Translations under genes and position numbers: made by a program
The notes under the pieces: generated by a model
Database searches by the model: none
Told to the model about the DNA's origin: nothing
Seen by the model: the letters and a program-made list of their open reading frames with translations, nothing else
Source of the DNA: Distichodus sexfasciatus
Taxonomy: Eukaryota; Chordata; Actinopteri; Characiformes; Distichodontidae
Reading direction: 5' to 3'
NCBI GenBank assembly: GCA_032718565.1
Contig: JAVGVS010000021.1
Span: 4,306,047 to 4,370,046, forward strand
Length of the DNA: 64,000 bases
In this document: in pieces, positions 47,701 to 58,404 of the stretch
Numbering within the stretch: the first letter of the stretch is position 1
Layout: every line of letters starts with the position of its first letter

Positions 47701-50700
47701 GAAATTTAGATGGACCTCTACTTATTCAATCATACAGTAACTGGTTCACTTCAAACAGGAAATGTTTGAGGGTTTAAAAACTAAATGAAAGTCCTGCAGT
47801 GATCAAAGGCTCCTTAATTGTTCCAGCTAATGGCACATTATGGATCTAGGTGTGTTTAACATGGAAAAACAAAAGCTCCCACAATGCTTTAGTTTTAATG
47901 CAAAAATTCCCACTTGATCAATTTTCCAATAAGAAATGCTGATTGAGTAATGAGATTTGTATGTATGAATTAATAAATATTGATCAATAAACATGTTGTT
48001 GGCTATATTTGACAAAAGCATTTCAGCATCAGAAACAACTGAGACATTAGAGATAACATTTAGCATGGCATGATGGTCTGCGTTGCAAGATAAAGCTGCA
48101 GTATGCAATCTGATCACAACATTGTAAACTGCATGTAGAAAGAATTGCTCAGAGCCATAAACCAAAAACTCTCTATGTCTCAAGTCCTTTATCAGTATGT
48201 CCTTTCATGTGAATGACAGTTGAATGAATTGCACATAAATCATGCAATGTTCAAGGTCAGCTTCTGGATCTGTTGTGACGTCAGACTCTTTATCCTAGTA
48301 TCTGCCAGCCAGGCTATGCTGGCCTGGAAGTGTGCCTTTAAAGGAGATGAAAGCGGTGTGAGATTAAGCCATCAGTGCTCGTGGCTGGATTACCTTTTTC
48401 TCCGAAGATCCATCTCTTGTGCATGCTGGTGATGAAAAAGATGGGTGTCTGAGTGATACACATCAGGAAGTCGGTGATGGCCAGGTTAATAATGAACATG
48501 TTGGCTGGTGTTCTTAGACTTCTACTTCTGCACGGGCATAAGGGAAAGAGATAGGGAAGAAAAGACAGAGTATGAACCACATAGTACCATTACAAACCAT
48601 ATTAAGCTGTTCTGGATCCTATTGGAAGGTTATAGTCGGGGGGAAATCCTTTACAGGTTTCAGGTCCTGTCCATTATCCTGTACATACCTGTGGCTTTCC
48701 ACTAATGCCTCAAAAGACCTGATGTGACTCAAAAGACTGCCAAGACCCACAAACATTTTGACCACATGCCTAACATGCTTTTGCATCTATATGTACTCCT
48801 AAAACACCTCTGACCTTCAAGAGACATGGACTATATACAATATTTCTGTGTGTTCTGCCATATTTCGTTGACGAATTTAAAAGAACACCTTAAAAGAATA
48901 CATATTAATAATACTCCTAGGAAAGAAAGAAATTACAAACACAAATTACAAATACATGTGATGGCCTTTATGACATCTTGCATGTCTCAAAAAGTTGTTT
49001 TGTAGGAATCAGGGACAGGAAGAGCATATTAGAAATGAGGTCATAATGTTTTGGTTTATGGATGTACACTGGTTAAACTTCACACAAAAGAGGCTGCTAA
49101 TCTTCAAGTCAGATTTTAGACGTGTGAACTTCACTTAGGTTCACACTTTCACTGATTTAAAATATATTTTCCTACTTGTATTGCTTTTAAGCTGCCTTGA
49201 GTGTGAATACAGCTTGCCAAACCATCTTAAACTGGGTTTTGAACACCTTCCCGATTATCACCTGAACATCTGAACCAGATTAAAGTTTACGCTGGTCTGT
49301 GCTCGTGTTTTTCTAAAGAGACATTTTGGCAAGACTTAATCCAGCACACAGTGAAGAAAGGAGGGGGAAAACTCTAAAAGCTTACTTGCAAAAGGCATAC
49401 ATCACCAGAAAGTTGCCCACCATTCCAGTAATGCCAATAACTAAAATAACAGAACCGATTGTGTAGTGGGCATGGTCTGGAACATCTGCAGTGGGGAAAG
49501 GGTACTGGTCTTGTTGAAGCACAGTCACCTGTGAATGGAAACAAGCAAAGAGCACATAAGAGGTTTAAAAAGTAGCAGCTGTCTAAAGTTAGTGACCATA
49601 ACACCTTGAATGAATACATATTGATAATGCTCCTAGGAAAGAAAGAAATTACAAATACAAATTACAAATACATGTGATGGCCTTTTTTGACCTCTTGCAT
49701 GTCCCAAAAAGTTGTTTTGTAGGAATCAGGGGCAGCAAGAGCATATTAGATATGATGTCATAATGTTTTGGTTGATGGATGTAAACTGGTTAAACTTCAC
49801 ACAAAAGAGGCTGCAAAAATATTTATATTTGACACATTCCAGTGCCATGAAAGACTGATTTTTGTTCTTTTTAAATCTTTTCATTTGTCATTACACCATG
49901 TTGAGGCATGTGCACAGGATCTTGCAGTTATATCAGCATCCAATGGATCAAGCTTTTATAGCAGCTTTTGGGAATATGCATGGCTCTCTAGGCAGCTCTA
50001 CAGGATACTGCTATTAGAGTCGCAAGTACAGCAGCTCAAAAGAGCACCTGCCTTCTCTGCCAGTTTATCCAGCTCCCAATCCATCCATGCATGAACTGGT
50101 GTATTGATTCTGTCTCATACTGAGCTAGGACAGAGGGAAATGCACATCTCCTACACCACAACGTTCACACTGCAAGGCACGAAAACTCAGTAAGCTGAAA
50201 ATATGTGAAACAATCATGTCAATTCGGCAACCACAAATTTGGCAAATTGCAGCACAGAGTCATTGTTGAGACAGAAAAATGCGTAAAATTTCATTTATGA
50301 ATCAATGCACATCATTTCCATTATTTTCATTATCTTATTATTATCTTAGAGAGAGGAAATAAATGGGAAAAAGGTCACATGCAATGCATGTAACCATTAA
50401 TGTAAAATATAACTTACAATGAAGATAGCACAAAGCATTACGACCTTTCGTTTCCTATTGTATTTTTCCAATTTACATCAGTTTCCAATGTCTGTCAGGC
50501 AGCAATTAGAGTACTTATCTTAAGGTGGACAAGTGATTTCCATTCACACAAGAAATATTGATCAGCTTAAGTGCTAAGAAGCCATTTCTGTTTATAAAGA
50601 CTCACATACGCATGTCCATTGAATAGACTTCTGTGCCACGAATCAGCAATAATTGTTCTGGGAGCAGCTAAAACCATTCAAGACTCACATATGGCTGCTG

Positions 50701-53700
50701 GCACAAGTACCTCCTATTGATTGTTTGGATCCTTCCCTAAGAAAGATGCTATGGGGAGGTACAGAGTATAGGAGCCTTAAAATGTTTTCTGGTGTTTGTC
50801 ACCTTTCCATTACTGCAGGTGACTCGATATGCCTAAAAATGGCCATCCATCTTGGATTTAGTTGCGTTTAGATAATTACTAACTTCAGATGGTCCACAAG
50901 GACCTACTTGTCAGCACAGGATTTGGACACATTCAAATTGGATTTCTTGGCAGCAGAGACAATCTGCAGATCTGCTCCTTTATTAGCATGGAATTGGAAC
51001 TGAAGCTTGTGATTAATTGTCACCAATAACTCCATTAATAAGGTCTTTTTAATGTCTTGTTTTCCATCACTTTTGCTTCTCAGTCATAAAATGAAGAGTG
51101 ATTGAGGCTCCGTGGCATTAAGGTTAAATGCCTTGAAAATGTTTTTCTTTTTTTCTTCCTATCACTGTTCTGATGTACTTTTCATTTTTGATATAGAGAC
51201 ACCATCTTGGCCTCCATGAACTCAAACTTCATCTGAGGAGAACGGGAAATGATTGACCTGTCTTAGAGCCCAAGGACTCTTCCTGTTGGATTTGGTTTAC
51301 AAAATAGTCCATCTTGTAGACATTTTTACACCCTTCTAGTTTTGTTTAAAATGAAAAAGATTCAATTGGCTGACCGAAACACAAACACTCACACACAAAC
51401 AAACATGCACACATGCTGTACATACATATATACACAACAATAAATCCTTTTGAAGATGGTTCCATTATCATGAAATTCATATTTTTCTCTCTTAAAAGCT
51501 GACATTGTGATATTTTATTTGCCTACTCTGTAGCATCTTCCTATTCATTAGTGATGCTGAAGGCACTCTAATTTATCTTGAAGCAGGCAATGTGCTATAA
51601 GTATTCTCTTTATTATTTATACTCAGATTTGCTTGCATTTAGCTCTTAGAAAATGGTTGTATATCATGAATATTTTGTATTTAACATCATAAAATGTTTA
51701 ACCCTGAAATAAGATCATATTCCTAAAGCTGAAAGGCACATATTCACAATATCAGATTTTAATATTCAAAACAATCTGAAAGTTCATCTACTTCAAATCA
51801 AAATGCCAAAGGAGATAAAGAGCCAGACATCATTCATCTGTAAAGAAACCTCATTGTGTTTTAAGGAGCTCTACAACCAGGAGCCACATGACATCACTGG
51901 AATCTGTAAGGGAATCCCAACAGTAAGGACTCATTTCCACACAGTTAAGCAAGACTAGGCTCTAGGGCAAATAGGTTAAATGTTAACCGAAATTTGCCTT
52001 CAATCGTTATTTCCGGCATTATGGGGAAAATCCAGAGAGGCTGAAGTGTCTCGATTAATCCCCAGATGTCAGATATATTAAAAGCTTGTCTTTTAGCTCT
52101 ATTGAAGAGGGATTAGAGCCAGAAAAGAGAGTGACACATTGTGACAAGGGGAACAGTTCTGCAGTTTGCCTAAACAGGGTGTTAGAGAGCATTTTGATCA
52201 CGGCATGAGTGCCTGATGCATCAGCAGAAAATTAGGGATCAGGGGAAAACAAGATATAGTAAGCTTTTGTTTAAGTAGAAAAAGGGACTCAGAGCCATAA
52301 AAGCCCTGCAGAGCTGTACTTAATGGCCAGAGTTCACCTGTGCAATTATGAGAAAGACACACAGAGAGAAGGAGAAAGACAGAAATCTAATAAATGATTA
52401 TCTGAATGATTTGACACAACCCAAGCAGAGGTGAATTATGTTATCGCAACTAATCAATAAAAAAAACTTGTTGGTTCCTTAAATATCCTTAAAAATCCCT
52501 GGCAAGAGAATATCATTGCATATAAATACAGTAACAGAACATGACTGCATAAGTTTGCTTTTTATTATCAATAAAGCTAACCCAACATGCAAATACAGGT
52601 AGTTCCCGACTTACTATGGAGATGCGATTGGATGACGCAATCACAAACACCAAAAACACCAAAAAAATATGCTCTCTAACAGAGACAACTGCCGATCGCA
52701 GCTGACAGTGAGGCTTCTCACAATGCAGGAGATGCGTGCATCCCGGCAGCGTCCAAACATATCACATATGCTCCACCGTTTCCTGCCACATGAAATAAAC
52801 TATATTACAATTTTGTCGTTTTGCTATCGTCACCATGAGGTTGAAAAAAACCCAAGTCGAACCACCTTAACTCGAGGACTACCTGTACACCCAAACATAT
52901 ATCACAAGAAGACACACATTCTAAATCCAAAATGTGGGAGGTAGTGGCCTGCTTTTAAGATACTTATGCACCAAAAGGTTGTGCACTACCACCACTGGGC
53001 ACCTAAACAAGACATTTAACTCCATAGTGTTTCAGAGACACTGTCCATGTTCTCGTTCATGTATAAATTATTGCTGATTAACTGGAGGCCAATACAGAAA
53101 ATGACATGCAATAAAAACAAGACTTCCTGCCTACTATGGCTGAATTTGAATACTATTCTGTCATGCCATTCCTTCAGAAAGCACATTCAAATGTCCACAT
53201 ACAAACTACTTTAGCGCTGTCATTTTATTTTAGGGTTTATTTTCTCTCTGTTCTGAATCACATACAAATTAAACTAAATCCTGCTGCATGGAGGTAATAT
53301 ATTACAGCTACCAGATTTATTTAATAGAGGAATACCTAATAAAAATTTCTAATGAAAAACATATCACATAAGATGCAGCAAAACCATATATGTGAGTTGT
53401 ATTACTTTATTTTAAAAAGAGATTTGCTAACATTTATCATGTGCACTCTATGACACAACTGGAGCCAGAGCCCCTTGCCGCTGCATTGTATATATGCCTT
53501 CGTTCTGGACTGAGGGTTGATCACCTAATCAGCGGTAATAAATGAAGCCATGTGGAGCGCTCAGTGTGTTGCACATCAATCAGCTATCAATGGGAAAGGC
53601 AACATGCTGAGTTCTAACAGAATCTCACTGCAGTCCTGCTCCTAATGAACCCTACTAAGACCTTTAACATAATCAATCATGTTCATGTGCAGGGAATTTA

Positions 53701-56700
53701 CACCTGTTCAGATAGTTGTGTTTCAGCAGCTTTACAAAGATAAGCACAGATAAACCAAATAATCTTGGTCCATCTGTTTTTGGTTAAGTGATACAAAGTT
53801 TTCTGCTCAGAGGTTCTGTGAAAATGTATCTCCAGACTAAAGCTTTAGAAACTGACCAAGTGCAGGTAGTTAAAGTCAAGTGGAAACTAGCCATCTCCAA
53901 AACACACTAAAATCAGAGGTGGAAAAGTCTGGGTTCAGTAATAAGTAAATGTCAGGATGTCCTCTTAACTCTCTAAAGGGGCACTTGAACAGAATGTCTA
54001 CTTGAGGTGCTAATACTGCTTACATTAAGTTAAGCATGGACTCATGTTTGAGCATTCATTAATTGTTAGCAACATTAACAATTGAATTTTTGATGTACTA
54101 TTCTTCCTCTTTTAATAATGGACAAAATCCATCTTCCCCTATCATAAGGAGAACACAAAGTCAATTGTCTTTAAACATGCATTCACATTATTATTCTACA
54201 ATCTTTATTAGCCATTTTCAATACTATCTAGTGACTGTGACATCATGCATAAATTGCATTATATTTTTGTCACAATTTTAGTTTTATGTCCATTTTAAAA
54301 AGTGCTTATGCAACATTTATTATATCTACTGTGGAGCATTAAGATGAGCTGACTATTGTGTCTTACATCCCCACTGAAAATTAAAGAAGGACGAATTTCC
54401 AGAAGTAAATGCAGTTCACATGCGCAATTTTAATTTTCACACTTTTAATTCTTCTTTCATGCTCTGTGTTCTTTCATTGCTGCTTTAACAGAGTCTGAAC
54501 AAAGCACATTGATCTTATTACTGTCGTCTCTCAGTCACTGTTCAACTGACAAAAATCAGTTTGCTCTCAAATTCTTTGGTTCTGTCCTTTCTTAAATTTT
54601 GATTTAACAACATAATGCTGTAAATAGGCACATTTGTACTTTATAACACTGTTAGCAAAGCATGGATTGAAAAAAAAAACTGTAGTGGGTTCCTGCTCTT
54701 CAGGTGGATTAAATCAATTTTTCTGCAGACAGGTAAACAAATTACTAGGCTTTGATGACACCCTGAAAACCCCCTTGAACTTTTTTTTTAACCAGTTGCC
54801 GTGAAAGACAGCAGAAGGAACTGCAGTCTTGGTTTAGACAACAGAAAAGAGCAAACTGACCTACGTTTACACAAGTCTACCCACAGAGTTCTTCTTGTGT
54901 TATTATAAGATACCTTAAAATAAAGTTATATTTTTATTGCTAAGACAAGTCTTTTGGTCCTGCATACTACGTAGGTTATGATTACAGGTCTGGAGCAGAG
55001 CTTTTAGGAAATATTCACAATTTGTAATTGCATTTGCAATAAAATATTGGTGGCAAAACTTGGAATTTGATCTTTCATATAATCACTTAATACTCAATAC
55101 AAGCGAGGTCTGAGCAATTATACGTAACATCAAATTCCCCCAAAGAACTAAGATCACAACAAACCTTCATATCTACTAAAAGTACACAAATACAATTACT
55201 ATTCTTGCCCTGCAGATAAAACTTCTTAAAACTTCATTCAGTGTTTACTTATCATTCGTAGTTGATCCTCTTTGTTCATTTATTAAGCTTTTCCTTCAAA
55301 AGTGTTGGAGAATTACACCGATCTGCTCATTGTCATGCACTGTCCTAACACAGACAAATCAATCCAGGAGATGCTGGCAGGCTGGGAGGCACTGTGGGCA
55401 AACAAGTGAAGCTGCAGAGGTGATTACCAATGTGTCAGAACAAACCCGCAGTCATACTAACATTCCTCCAACTGTTGGATCTGTCTCTTCTGAAATTATG
55501 CTAAATATTTTGAAGAAACAAAAATATTACAGCAAGATCAAAATAATAAGCAATAATGCAACAAAAATAGATTCTGCTTTTGTTCAGAATGTAAGCACGT
55601 GTGTTTATAATCAATTCTCATGCTATTACTGTAACACACCAAAATGCAATTACAGGTAAATGCTTTGAGTAAAGTTGGATTAATTTAAGGGCACCTGGAT
55701 TATTCACCGATGATCTAGAGAGAATTTGATTAAAATATTTAGTATATTGTTTTAATGCCCAGAGGGGAAAGTTATATAAGAACAATTAGGACAATAGAAT
55801 TGTGGATTCAACAGTTAATTAAAACGTGATTCTGTTTATCTCTTACTTGTAGAGTTATGATTAAAGTAGGGGATGGTGCTGAACTGACCTAAATTGGCCA
55901 GTAGTTGTTGTTATTAATTAATCTTATTAGAAATCTGAATAAATCAGGTCTGCAACTTCAAGTGGAATTCTGGGAACCAGAAGATGCTTTTAAACAAATC
56001 TTGAATCTAAAACACGCAGCAGCCTGTCAGTAACATGCCAGAAGAGAAACATTAAACTGACTGAACCTCAATTTGACAGTTACACACTCACACACGCAAG
56101 TAATCAGCCCAGAGCAACAGTGACAGAACGCGAGTGGGAACGTGTGTGTGGTCAACCAGTAGTGACTGCAAAGGCTGAAGTATTGTAGAACAATTAATGT
56201 ATAAAGCAGCCAGCACCAAATACCACTTTTATTAAGTTATTTTTAAAGAACTACAAAAATGTAAAAAAAAACGTTAAACTTTTCTTTGATAAACGTATAT
56301 TTTTAAAGCTTTTACACGAATTGAAAACTCATAATGACTGATGACAAAAGGTTTATTCTTTCCTGCTCGACACCTCAAAATGCGACAGAAACACGTAATT
56401 TACAGTTAATAATTGTATTCTACATTAAACTCCTGCTGTCACTTAAAATTGCTTCAGAAATGACAGAACCCGCGAGCGCTGTTTTGAATTAAATGAACAC
56501 CGGCCATTCACAAAGTAAACACTCATTCATCACACACACATACACACCCACCCACCCACACACACCACATACAAACACACCTCTCCAAACTGGATGCAGT
56601 GTTTTATCAGCTTCTGCTCGTCACCCTCGTCCCTACCTTGCGCATCACATATTTGAACACTTTCTAATAAATAATTATGCTTTTTTCCCCTAAAAATGTA

Positions 56701-57234
56701 GCCTATCAGTTGTAACTAAAATTGGTTAATTATTTTGTGTCTTCATTAATGCTATCAGTACGAGAATTATTAATTACTGCAATAAAAACAGTATATAATC
56801 AGGATAAAGGCTGTCAATTATAAATTAATTACTACTTGTTCGAATAATTACTAACAATTAATAACAAAAAATCGCGCATCCCGATATAACACGACAAAAT
56901 TACTGAAAAAACAATTAGTCCGTACACTCTAAAATAACACTGGCATAATGTCCCTAAACCGTTAATTAATTATTAATAATAATTTCTCGCGTTAGTCATT
57001 CAATAATTATCCATGATCTTCGATATAACATGACGCGAGCACTTATTTTCAAAAAATCATTCTCCACGCCCGTCTGGGCGCGTGGATAACCGTTCGTTGG
57101 AAAGTGTGGTGGCACGTGGCGCGGCGTCTTACCGACGTGGCGAGCGCGGGAAGTTCTCCGGTCTTGTAGGCGCTCCCCGCGCTGCTGTAGTTCCAAGGCG
57201 CCGGGTCCGGAGTGGGGAACCCCGGGACGCTCAT
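38522..57234 (-). CDS. opn4: opn4 (melanopsin), whole gene span, 11 coding exons
   Basis: Retinal-binding G-protein-coupled photopigment. Melanopsins act in the plasma membrane of photosensitive cells and couple through Gq to phospholipase C. Exons (minus strand): 57234-57133, 49528-49386, 48527-48394, 47074-46871, 46790-46619, 46197-46030, 44722-44615, 43113-42927, 42829-42614, 41094-41029, 38746-38522. The lengths sum to 1725 nt, 574 residues, with every splice phase consistent. Key residues: N-glycosylation sequon at Asn15, disulfide pair Cys128/Cys206, DRY at 152-154, retinal-linking Lys326 in TM7 (VIAKASAIHNP), NPIIY at 332-336 and the invertebrate-type HPKYR at 340-344. The long Ser/Thr-rich cytoplasmic tail (344-574) is typical of melanopsins. 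Adjacency to ldb3 and the sequence favour the mammalian-like opn4m group; which teleost paralogue it is cannot be settled here. Confidence 0.96.
39255..39390 (+). repeat. tRNA-derived SINE fragment
   Basis: GGCACAGTGGTCTAAGTGAC resembles an A box and GGGGGTTTGAATAACAG a B box, at the spacing of a tRNA gene. There is no cloverleaf with intact acceptor stem, so it is a SINE head and not a functional tRNA. Confidence 0.5.
39951..40745. mobile_element. Fold-back Tc1-like element with two opposing transposase 3' ends
   Basis: The left end begins TACAGTACTGTGCAAAAGTT and the right end is its inverted copy, ending CTAAAACTTTTGCA. The left arm, read on the minus strand, ends with AVLKAKGGHTKY, the conserved tail of Tc1-family (DD34E) transposases; further in, pieces such as NPDLNII and CVWDYMKRQKD are seen with stops and a frameshift. 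The right arm (40554-40745), read on the plus strand, repeats the same 3' end (LKAKGSNTKY). The element is thus a palindromic, non-autonomous derivative. The right terminus lacks about 11 bases where the next element abuts. Confidence 0.75.
40746..40914. mobile_element. Short fold-back MITE abutting the Tc1-like element
   Basis: Inverted arms of about 31 bp: AAATCGGCCTGTTTGTGCCA and onward at the left, TGGCACAAACAGGTCGATTT at the right. The ~105-bp centre is AT-rich and includes an (AT)n run. No coding capacity. Superfamily not recognised. Confidence 0.65.
41029..41094 (-). CDS. opn4: opn4 exon 10
   Basis: Acceptor CAACCACAG/ACT and donor TCCACT/GTAAGT, 22 codons in phase 0: TVADMDDISMTEVSLSNRLL then ST. 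It follows exon 9 only when the internal donor at 42614 is used. Confidence 0.88.
41095..42541. other. opn4 intron 9
   Basis: AT-rich, with a fragment of a common fish repeat at about 42430-42535 (TTACATTTAGGG, TAGAGCAACTTGGGCTTAAG). No other feature seen. Confidence 0.5.
42542..42613 (-). CDS. opn4: opn4 alternative 3' end (read-through of the exon 9 donor)
   Basis: If the donor ATTAGT/GTGAGT is not used, exon 9 continues in frame for 23 codons (VSESPHYCSGPRQIQTSHFV then RQV) and stops at TAA (42544-42542). This gives a 501-residue protein. Long and short melanopsin tails produced by alternative 3' splicing are established for mammalian OPN4; here it is predicted from sequence only. Confidence 0.55.
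   Translation of the reverse strand: MSESPHYCSGPRQIQTSHFVRQV
42614..42829 (-). CDS. opn4: opn4 exon 9
   Basis: Acceptor TATCTCAG/GGC. Reads GLTDTEADLSSATSRPASRQ, VSCDIRKDLTDFRQSSSLKV and KCKGRDSGGFDWNSGLSPTE onwards. TDTEAD...SRPASRQVSC is a conserved part of fish melanopsin tails. Phase 0 at both ends. Confidence 0.92.
42927..43113 (-). CDS. opn4: opn4 exon 8, proximal cytoplasmic tail
   Basis: Acceptor CTCTCACAG/G. Reads (R)SALAKYIPCLGVLLCVPRRE then RFTSSSFMSTRRSTVTSQSS. KYIPCLGVLL matches human QHLPCLGVLL and contains the likely palmitoylated Cys after helix 8. Ser/Thr clusters follow. Donor GAGTCT/GTATGA; without splicing the frame would stop two codons later. Confidence 0.93.
43640..43976 (+). 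mobile_element. 3'-end fragment of an L2-like LINE
   Basis: The 3' end (TCTGGAGCCACGTCACCTTG ... AATAAAGTTTACTTTGACTT) is the same sequence that terminates the larger LINE copy on the opposite strand at 58405. A 5'-truncated insertion in opn4 intron 7. Left boundary approximate. Confidence 0.6.
44615..44722 (-). CDS. opn4: opn4 exon 7, TM7 with retinal-binding lysine
   Basis: Reads (G)YADMLTPYMNSVPAVIAKAS then AIHNPIIYAITHPKY. Lys326 is the Schiff-base site. NPIIY and HPKYR are conserved in melanopsins and invertebrate Gq opsins. Acceptor CCCTTTAG/T, donor TACAG/GTACAG. Confidence 0.97.
45236..45345. repeat. Small dispersed repeat, copy 1
   Basis: GGGCTAGTTTCTTGAACACA and AGTCTAGTCTTGGATTAAA are shared with 61401-61520. 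The AGTCTAG/CTAGACT symmetry suggests a MITE. Confidence 0.55.
45452..45545. repeat. (GAT)n/(ATT)n compound microsatellite
   Basis: ATT units, then imperfect GATGATGCT/GATGATGGT, then pure GAT repeats, followed by ATT. Causes spurious poly-Asp and poly-Met frames. Adjoins a common fish repeat fragment at 45545-45735 (CATTTATCAGACATTCTTCA, TTTTGAACCTACAACCG). Confidence 0.9.
46030..46197 (-). CDS. opn4: opn4 exon 6, third intracellular loop and TM6
   Basis: Reads (S)AVGKISGDGGTTKDSIKKFH, KMKSEWKMAKVALIVILLYV and ISWSPYSCVALTAFA(G). The KMKSEWKMAK segment is the G-protein-contacting end of loop 3, and WSPYS is the TM6 motif. Acceptor ATGAACAG lies beside a (CA)n run (46206-46228). Donor GCAGG/GTGAGA. 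Confidence 0.96.
46619..46790 (-). CDS. opn4: opn4 exon 5, extracellular loop 2 and TM5
   Basis: Reads (S)AYVPEGLLTSCTWDYMTFTP, SVRAYTMLLFIFVFFIPLFI and IMYCYFCIFRAIRNTT. Cys206 in TSCTWDY pairs with Cys128. Glu200 lies in the region of the loop-2 counterion. Acceptor GTCTTTCAG/GTG, donor ACAAG/GTCAGT. Confidence 0.96.
46871..47074 (-). CDS. opn4: opn4 exon 4, TM3 and TM4
   Basis: Reads (G)CELYAFCGALFGMCSMITLM, VIAVDRYFVITRPLASIGKM and SHKRALVILVVAWVYTLGWS, then LPPFFGW. DRY at 152-154 and the disulfide Cys128 are present; Tyr131 is at the place of the vertebrate-opsin counterion, as in other melanopsins. Acceptor GTGTAG/GT, donor GGTGGA/GTGAGT. Confidence 0.97.
47320..47370. repeat. Perfect 24-bp inverted repeat with 3-nt loop
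   Basis: The arm CTTGTAAAAGCAAACCTTGC plus ATCA (47320-47343) is followed by ATA and its exact complement (47347-47370). It lies in opn4 intron 3. No function recognised. Confidence 0.95.
47371..48393. other. Rest of opn4 intron 3
   Basis: AT-rich, with a (GA)n run at about 47643-47665. No exon or RNA gene recognised. Confidence 0.5.
48394..48527 (-). CDS. opn4: opn4 exon 3, TM2
   Basis: Reads (K)SRSLRTPANMFIINLAITDF, LMCITQTPIFFITSMHKRWI and FGEK. RSRSLRTPANMFIINLA is near-identical to human OPN4. Asp101 is the conserved TM2 Asp. Acceptor CCCGTGCAG/A, donor AAAAAG/GTAATC. Confidence 0.97.
48885..49097 (+). repeat. Direct repeat copy 1 flanking opn4 exon 2
   Basis: About 213 bp, matching 49601-49814 with few differences. 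Shared blocks include CTCCTAGGAAAGAAAGAAAT, AAAAAGTTGTTTTGTAGGAA and GGTTAAACTTCACACAAAAG. Confidence 0.85.
49386..49528 (-). CDS. opn4: opn4 exon 2, TM1
   Basis: Reads VTVLQQDQYPFPTADVPDHA, HYTIGSVILVIGITGMVGNF and LVMYAFC(K). VPDHAHYTIG matches human VPDHAHYTLG. Asn73 of the GN pair is the TM1 reference residue. Acceptor CATTCACAG/GTG, donor TGCAA/GTAAGC. Confidence 0.97.
49601..49814 (+). repeat. Direct repeat copy 2 flanking opn4 exon 2
   Basis: Second copy of the 48885-49097 segment, offset by 716-717 bp, with the exon between them. Similarity ends abruptly at both sides. Confidence 0.85.
49815..52593. other. opn4 intron 1, left part
   Basis: AT-rich DNA without recognised exons or repeats. 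Confidence 0.5.
52594..52887. mobile_element. Tc1/mariner-superfamily MITE
   Basis: Begins TACAGGTAGTTCCCGACTTA and ends TCGAGGACTACCTGTA, imperfect terminal inverted repeats with TA at both outer ends, as expected for a TA target duplication. 294 bp, no transposase. Confidence 0.7.
52888..57132. other. opn4 intron 1, right part
   Basis: No exon recognised. Includes a CACACA/CCCACC-rich tract at about 56535-56580 and very AT-rich DNA at 56700-57000 (many ATTAATTA motifs). Confidence 0.5.
57133..57234 (-). CDS. opn4: opn4 exon 1, extracellular N terminus
   Basis: ATG at 57234-57232 opens MSVPGFPTPDPAPWNYSSAG, then SAYKTGELPALATS. Asn15-Tyr-Ser is a glycosylation sequon. Donor ACGTCG/GTAAGA, phase 0, fits exon 2 exactly. 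An upstream in-frame GTG is ignored because ATG is available. N-terminal sequence is poorly conserved in melanopsins, so identity rests on position, phase and composition. Confidence 0.82.
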
Positions 57235-57480
57235 CACGGCGAGCGCCGGGAGAGAGATGCGAGCTGAGGAGAAGAAAAACCCACAGTCCGACTCACAGCG
57301 TGGAGAGCATCACTCCTTTTTTTCCCGTGAGGAGAGAAAGATTGAGAGGAAGAAGAGAAAAGAGGAGGAGGAGAGCAGGATGGAGGGACGCGCGCTCGCT
57401 CTGCACCGGCAAGTTGACCGGAGTCCGCATGCGGTTGATGAGTTTGTGTAAGTGTGTCAAAGCAGAAGGAAGAGACGGGC
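57235..57480 (-). promoter_or_regulatory. opn4: Probable opn4 5' untranslated region and promoter
   Basis: A GC-rich, CpG-containing island against a strongly AT-rich background, immediately upstream of the start codon on the minus strand. A purine-rich stretch (57335-57385 on the plus strand) lies within. No clear TATA box is seen. Confidence 0.45.
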
Positions 57481-57676
57481 TGCTAAACAAACAAGGTAAA
57501 CAAAAGCTTTACGAACGACATGCATTACACACACACATAACACATACACACTACAGTGCGATGCTGCATGTGCCAGTCCTGTGTGTGTCTCGTGTGTGAG
57601 TGTGCATGTGTGTATGTGGTGGTGGGTGCCTAACATGCATATCGAACTATGTTAGGGAGGTATGGGAAGTGTACAT

Positions 57677-57677
<1 letters not shown>

Positions 57678-57739
<62 letters not shown>

Positions 57740-57768
57740 ATCATTTCTCTTCTCCTCTCCTCTCACTC

Positions 57769-57817
<49 letters not shown>

Positions 57818-57830
57818 TTATCATTTCTCT

Positions 57831-57872
<42 letters not shown>

Positions 57873-57897
57873 TCGTTTCTCTTTCTCCTCTCACTCT

Positions 57898-57938
<41 letters not shown>

Positions 57939-57945
57939 CACACCT
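57678..57945. repeat. (TC)n microsatellite, three interrupted blocks
   Basis: Pure TC/CT runs at about 57678-57735, 57773-57813, 57835-57868 and 57903-57936. They are separated by near-identical spacers (TGTTTATCATTTCTCTTCTC occurs twice), showing that the array grew partly by duplicating a block with its spacer. Confidence 0.95.
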
Positions 57946-58216
57946 CTTCTACATTCAGGCAAATGGATTCAGTCATTCAGTTCAGGATTTGGGAGGTTTA
58001 TTTAACAACAGCACAGTTTCACACACTCTTGGAATGCTCAGTGAAGGAGTGTGTGCGTGTGTGAGGTAGCACAGGTACAGTTCCAACTTCCAAAAATACT
58101 GGATGCCAATCAAAACATTCACATGCCAATATGCACACACACCTACAGAGTAAGAGATCTTTCCATCTTTAAAAATCACTTTCACTGCCTTCCATTCTAA
58201 CTAAATGTAAATCAAA

Positions 58217-58395
58217 TTGATTATTTGTCATTGTGAACACACCAACGCACAGCACACAGTGCACCACCACAAAATGCGACCTCTGCATTTGACCCATCTG
58301 TGAAAGAGCAGTGGGCAGCTGAAATGGGCAGCGCCCGGGGAACAGTGTTCTAGAACAGTACCTTGCTCATGAGTACCTCAGTGGTACCTTTACCA
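58217..58395 (-). repeat. SINE-family copy D
   Basis: Minus-strand copy sharing ACCACTGAGGTACTCATGAG, GCAAGGTACTG, CAGCTGCCCACTGCTC, GGGTCAAATGCAGAGGTCGC and TGTTCACAATGACAAATAAT with copies B and C. It directly adjoins the 3' end of the LINE. Confidence 0.75.
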
Positions 58396-58404
58396 GTCCA
58401 GGAT

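Noticed and set aside
57600..58069. Open frames of 118-154 codons rich in Ser-Leu
   Set aside because: Artefact of the (TC)n repeat in all three frames.
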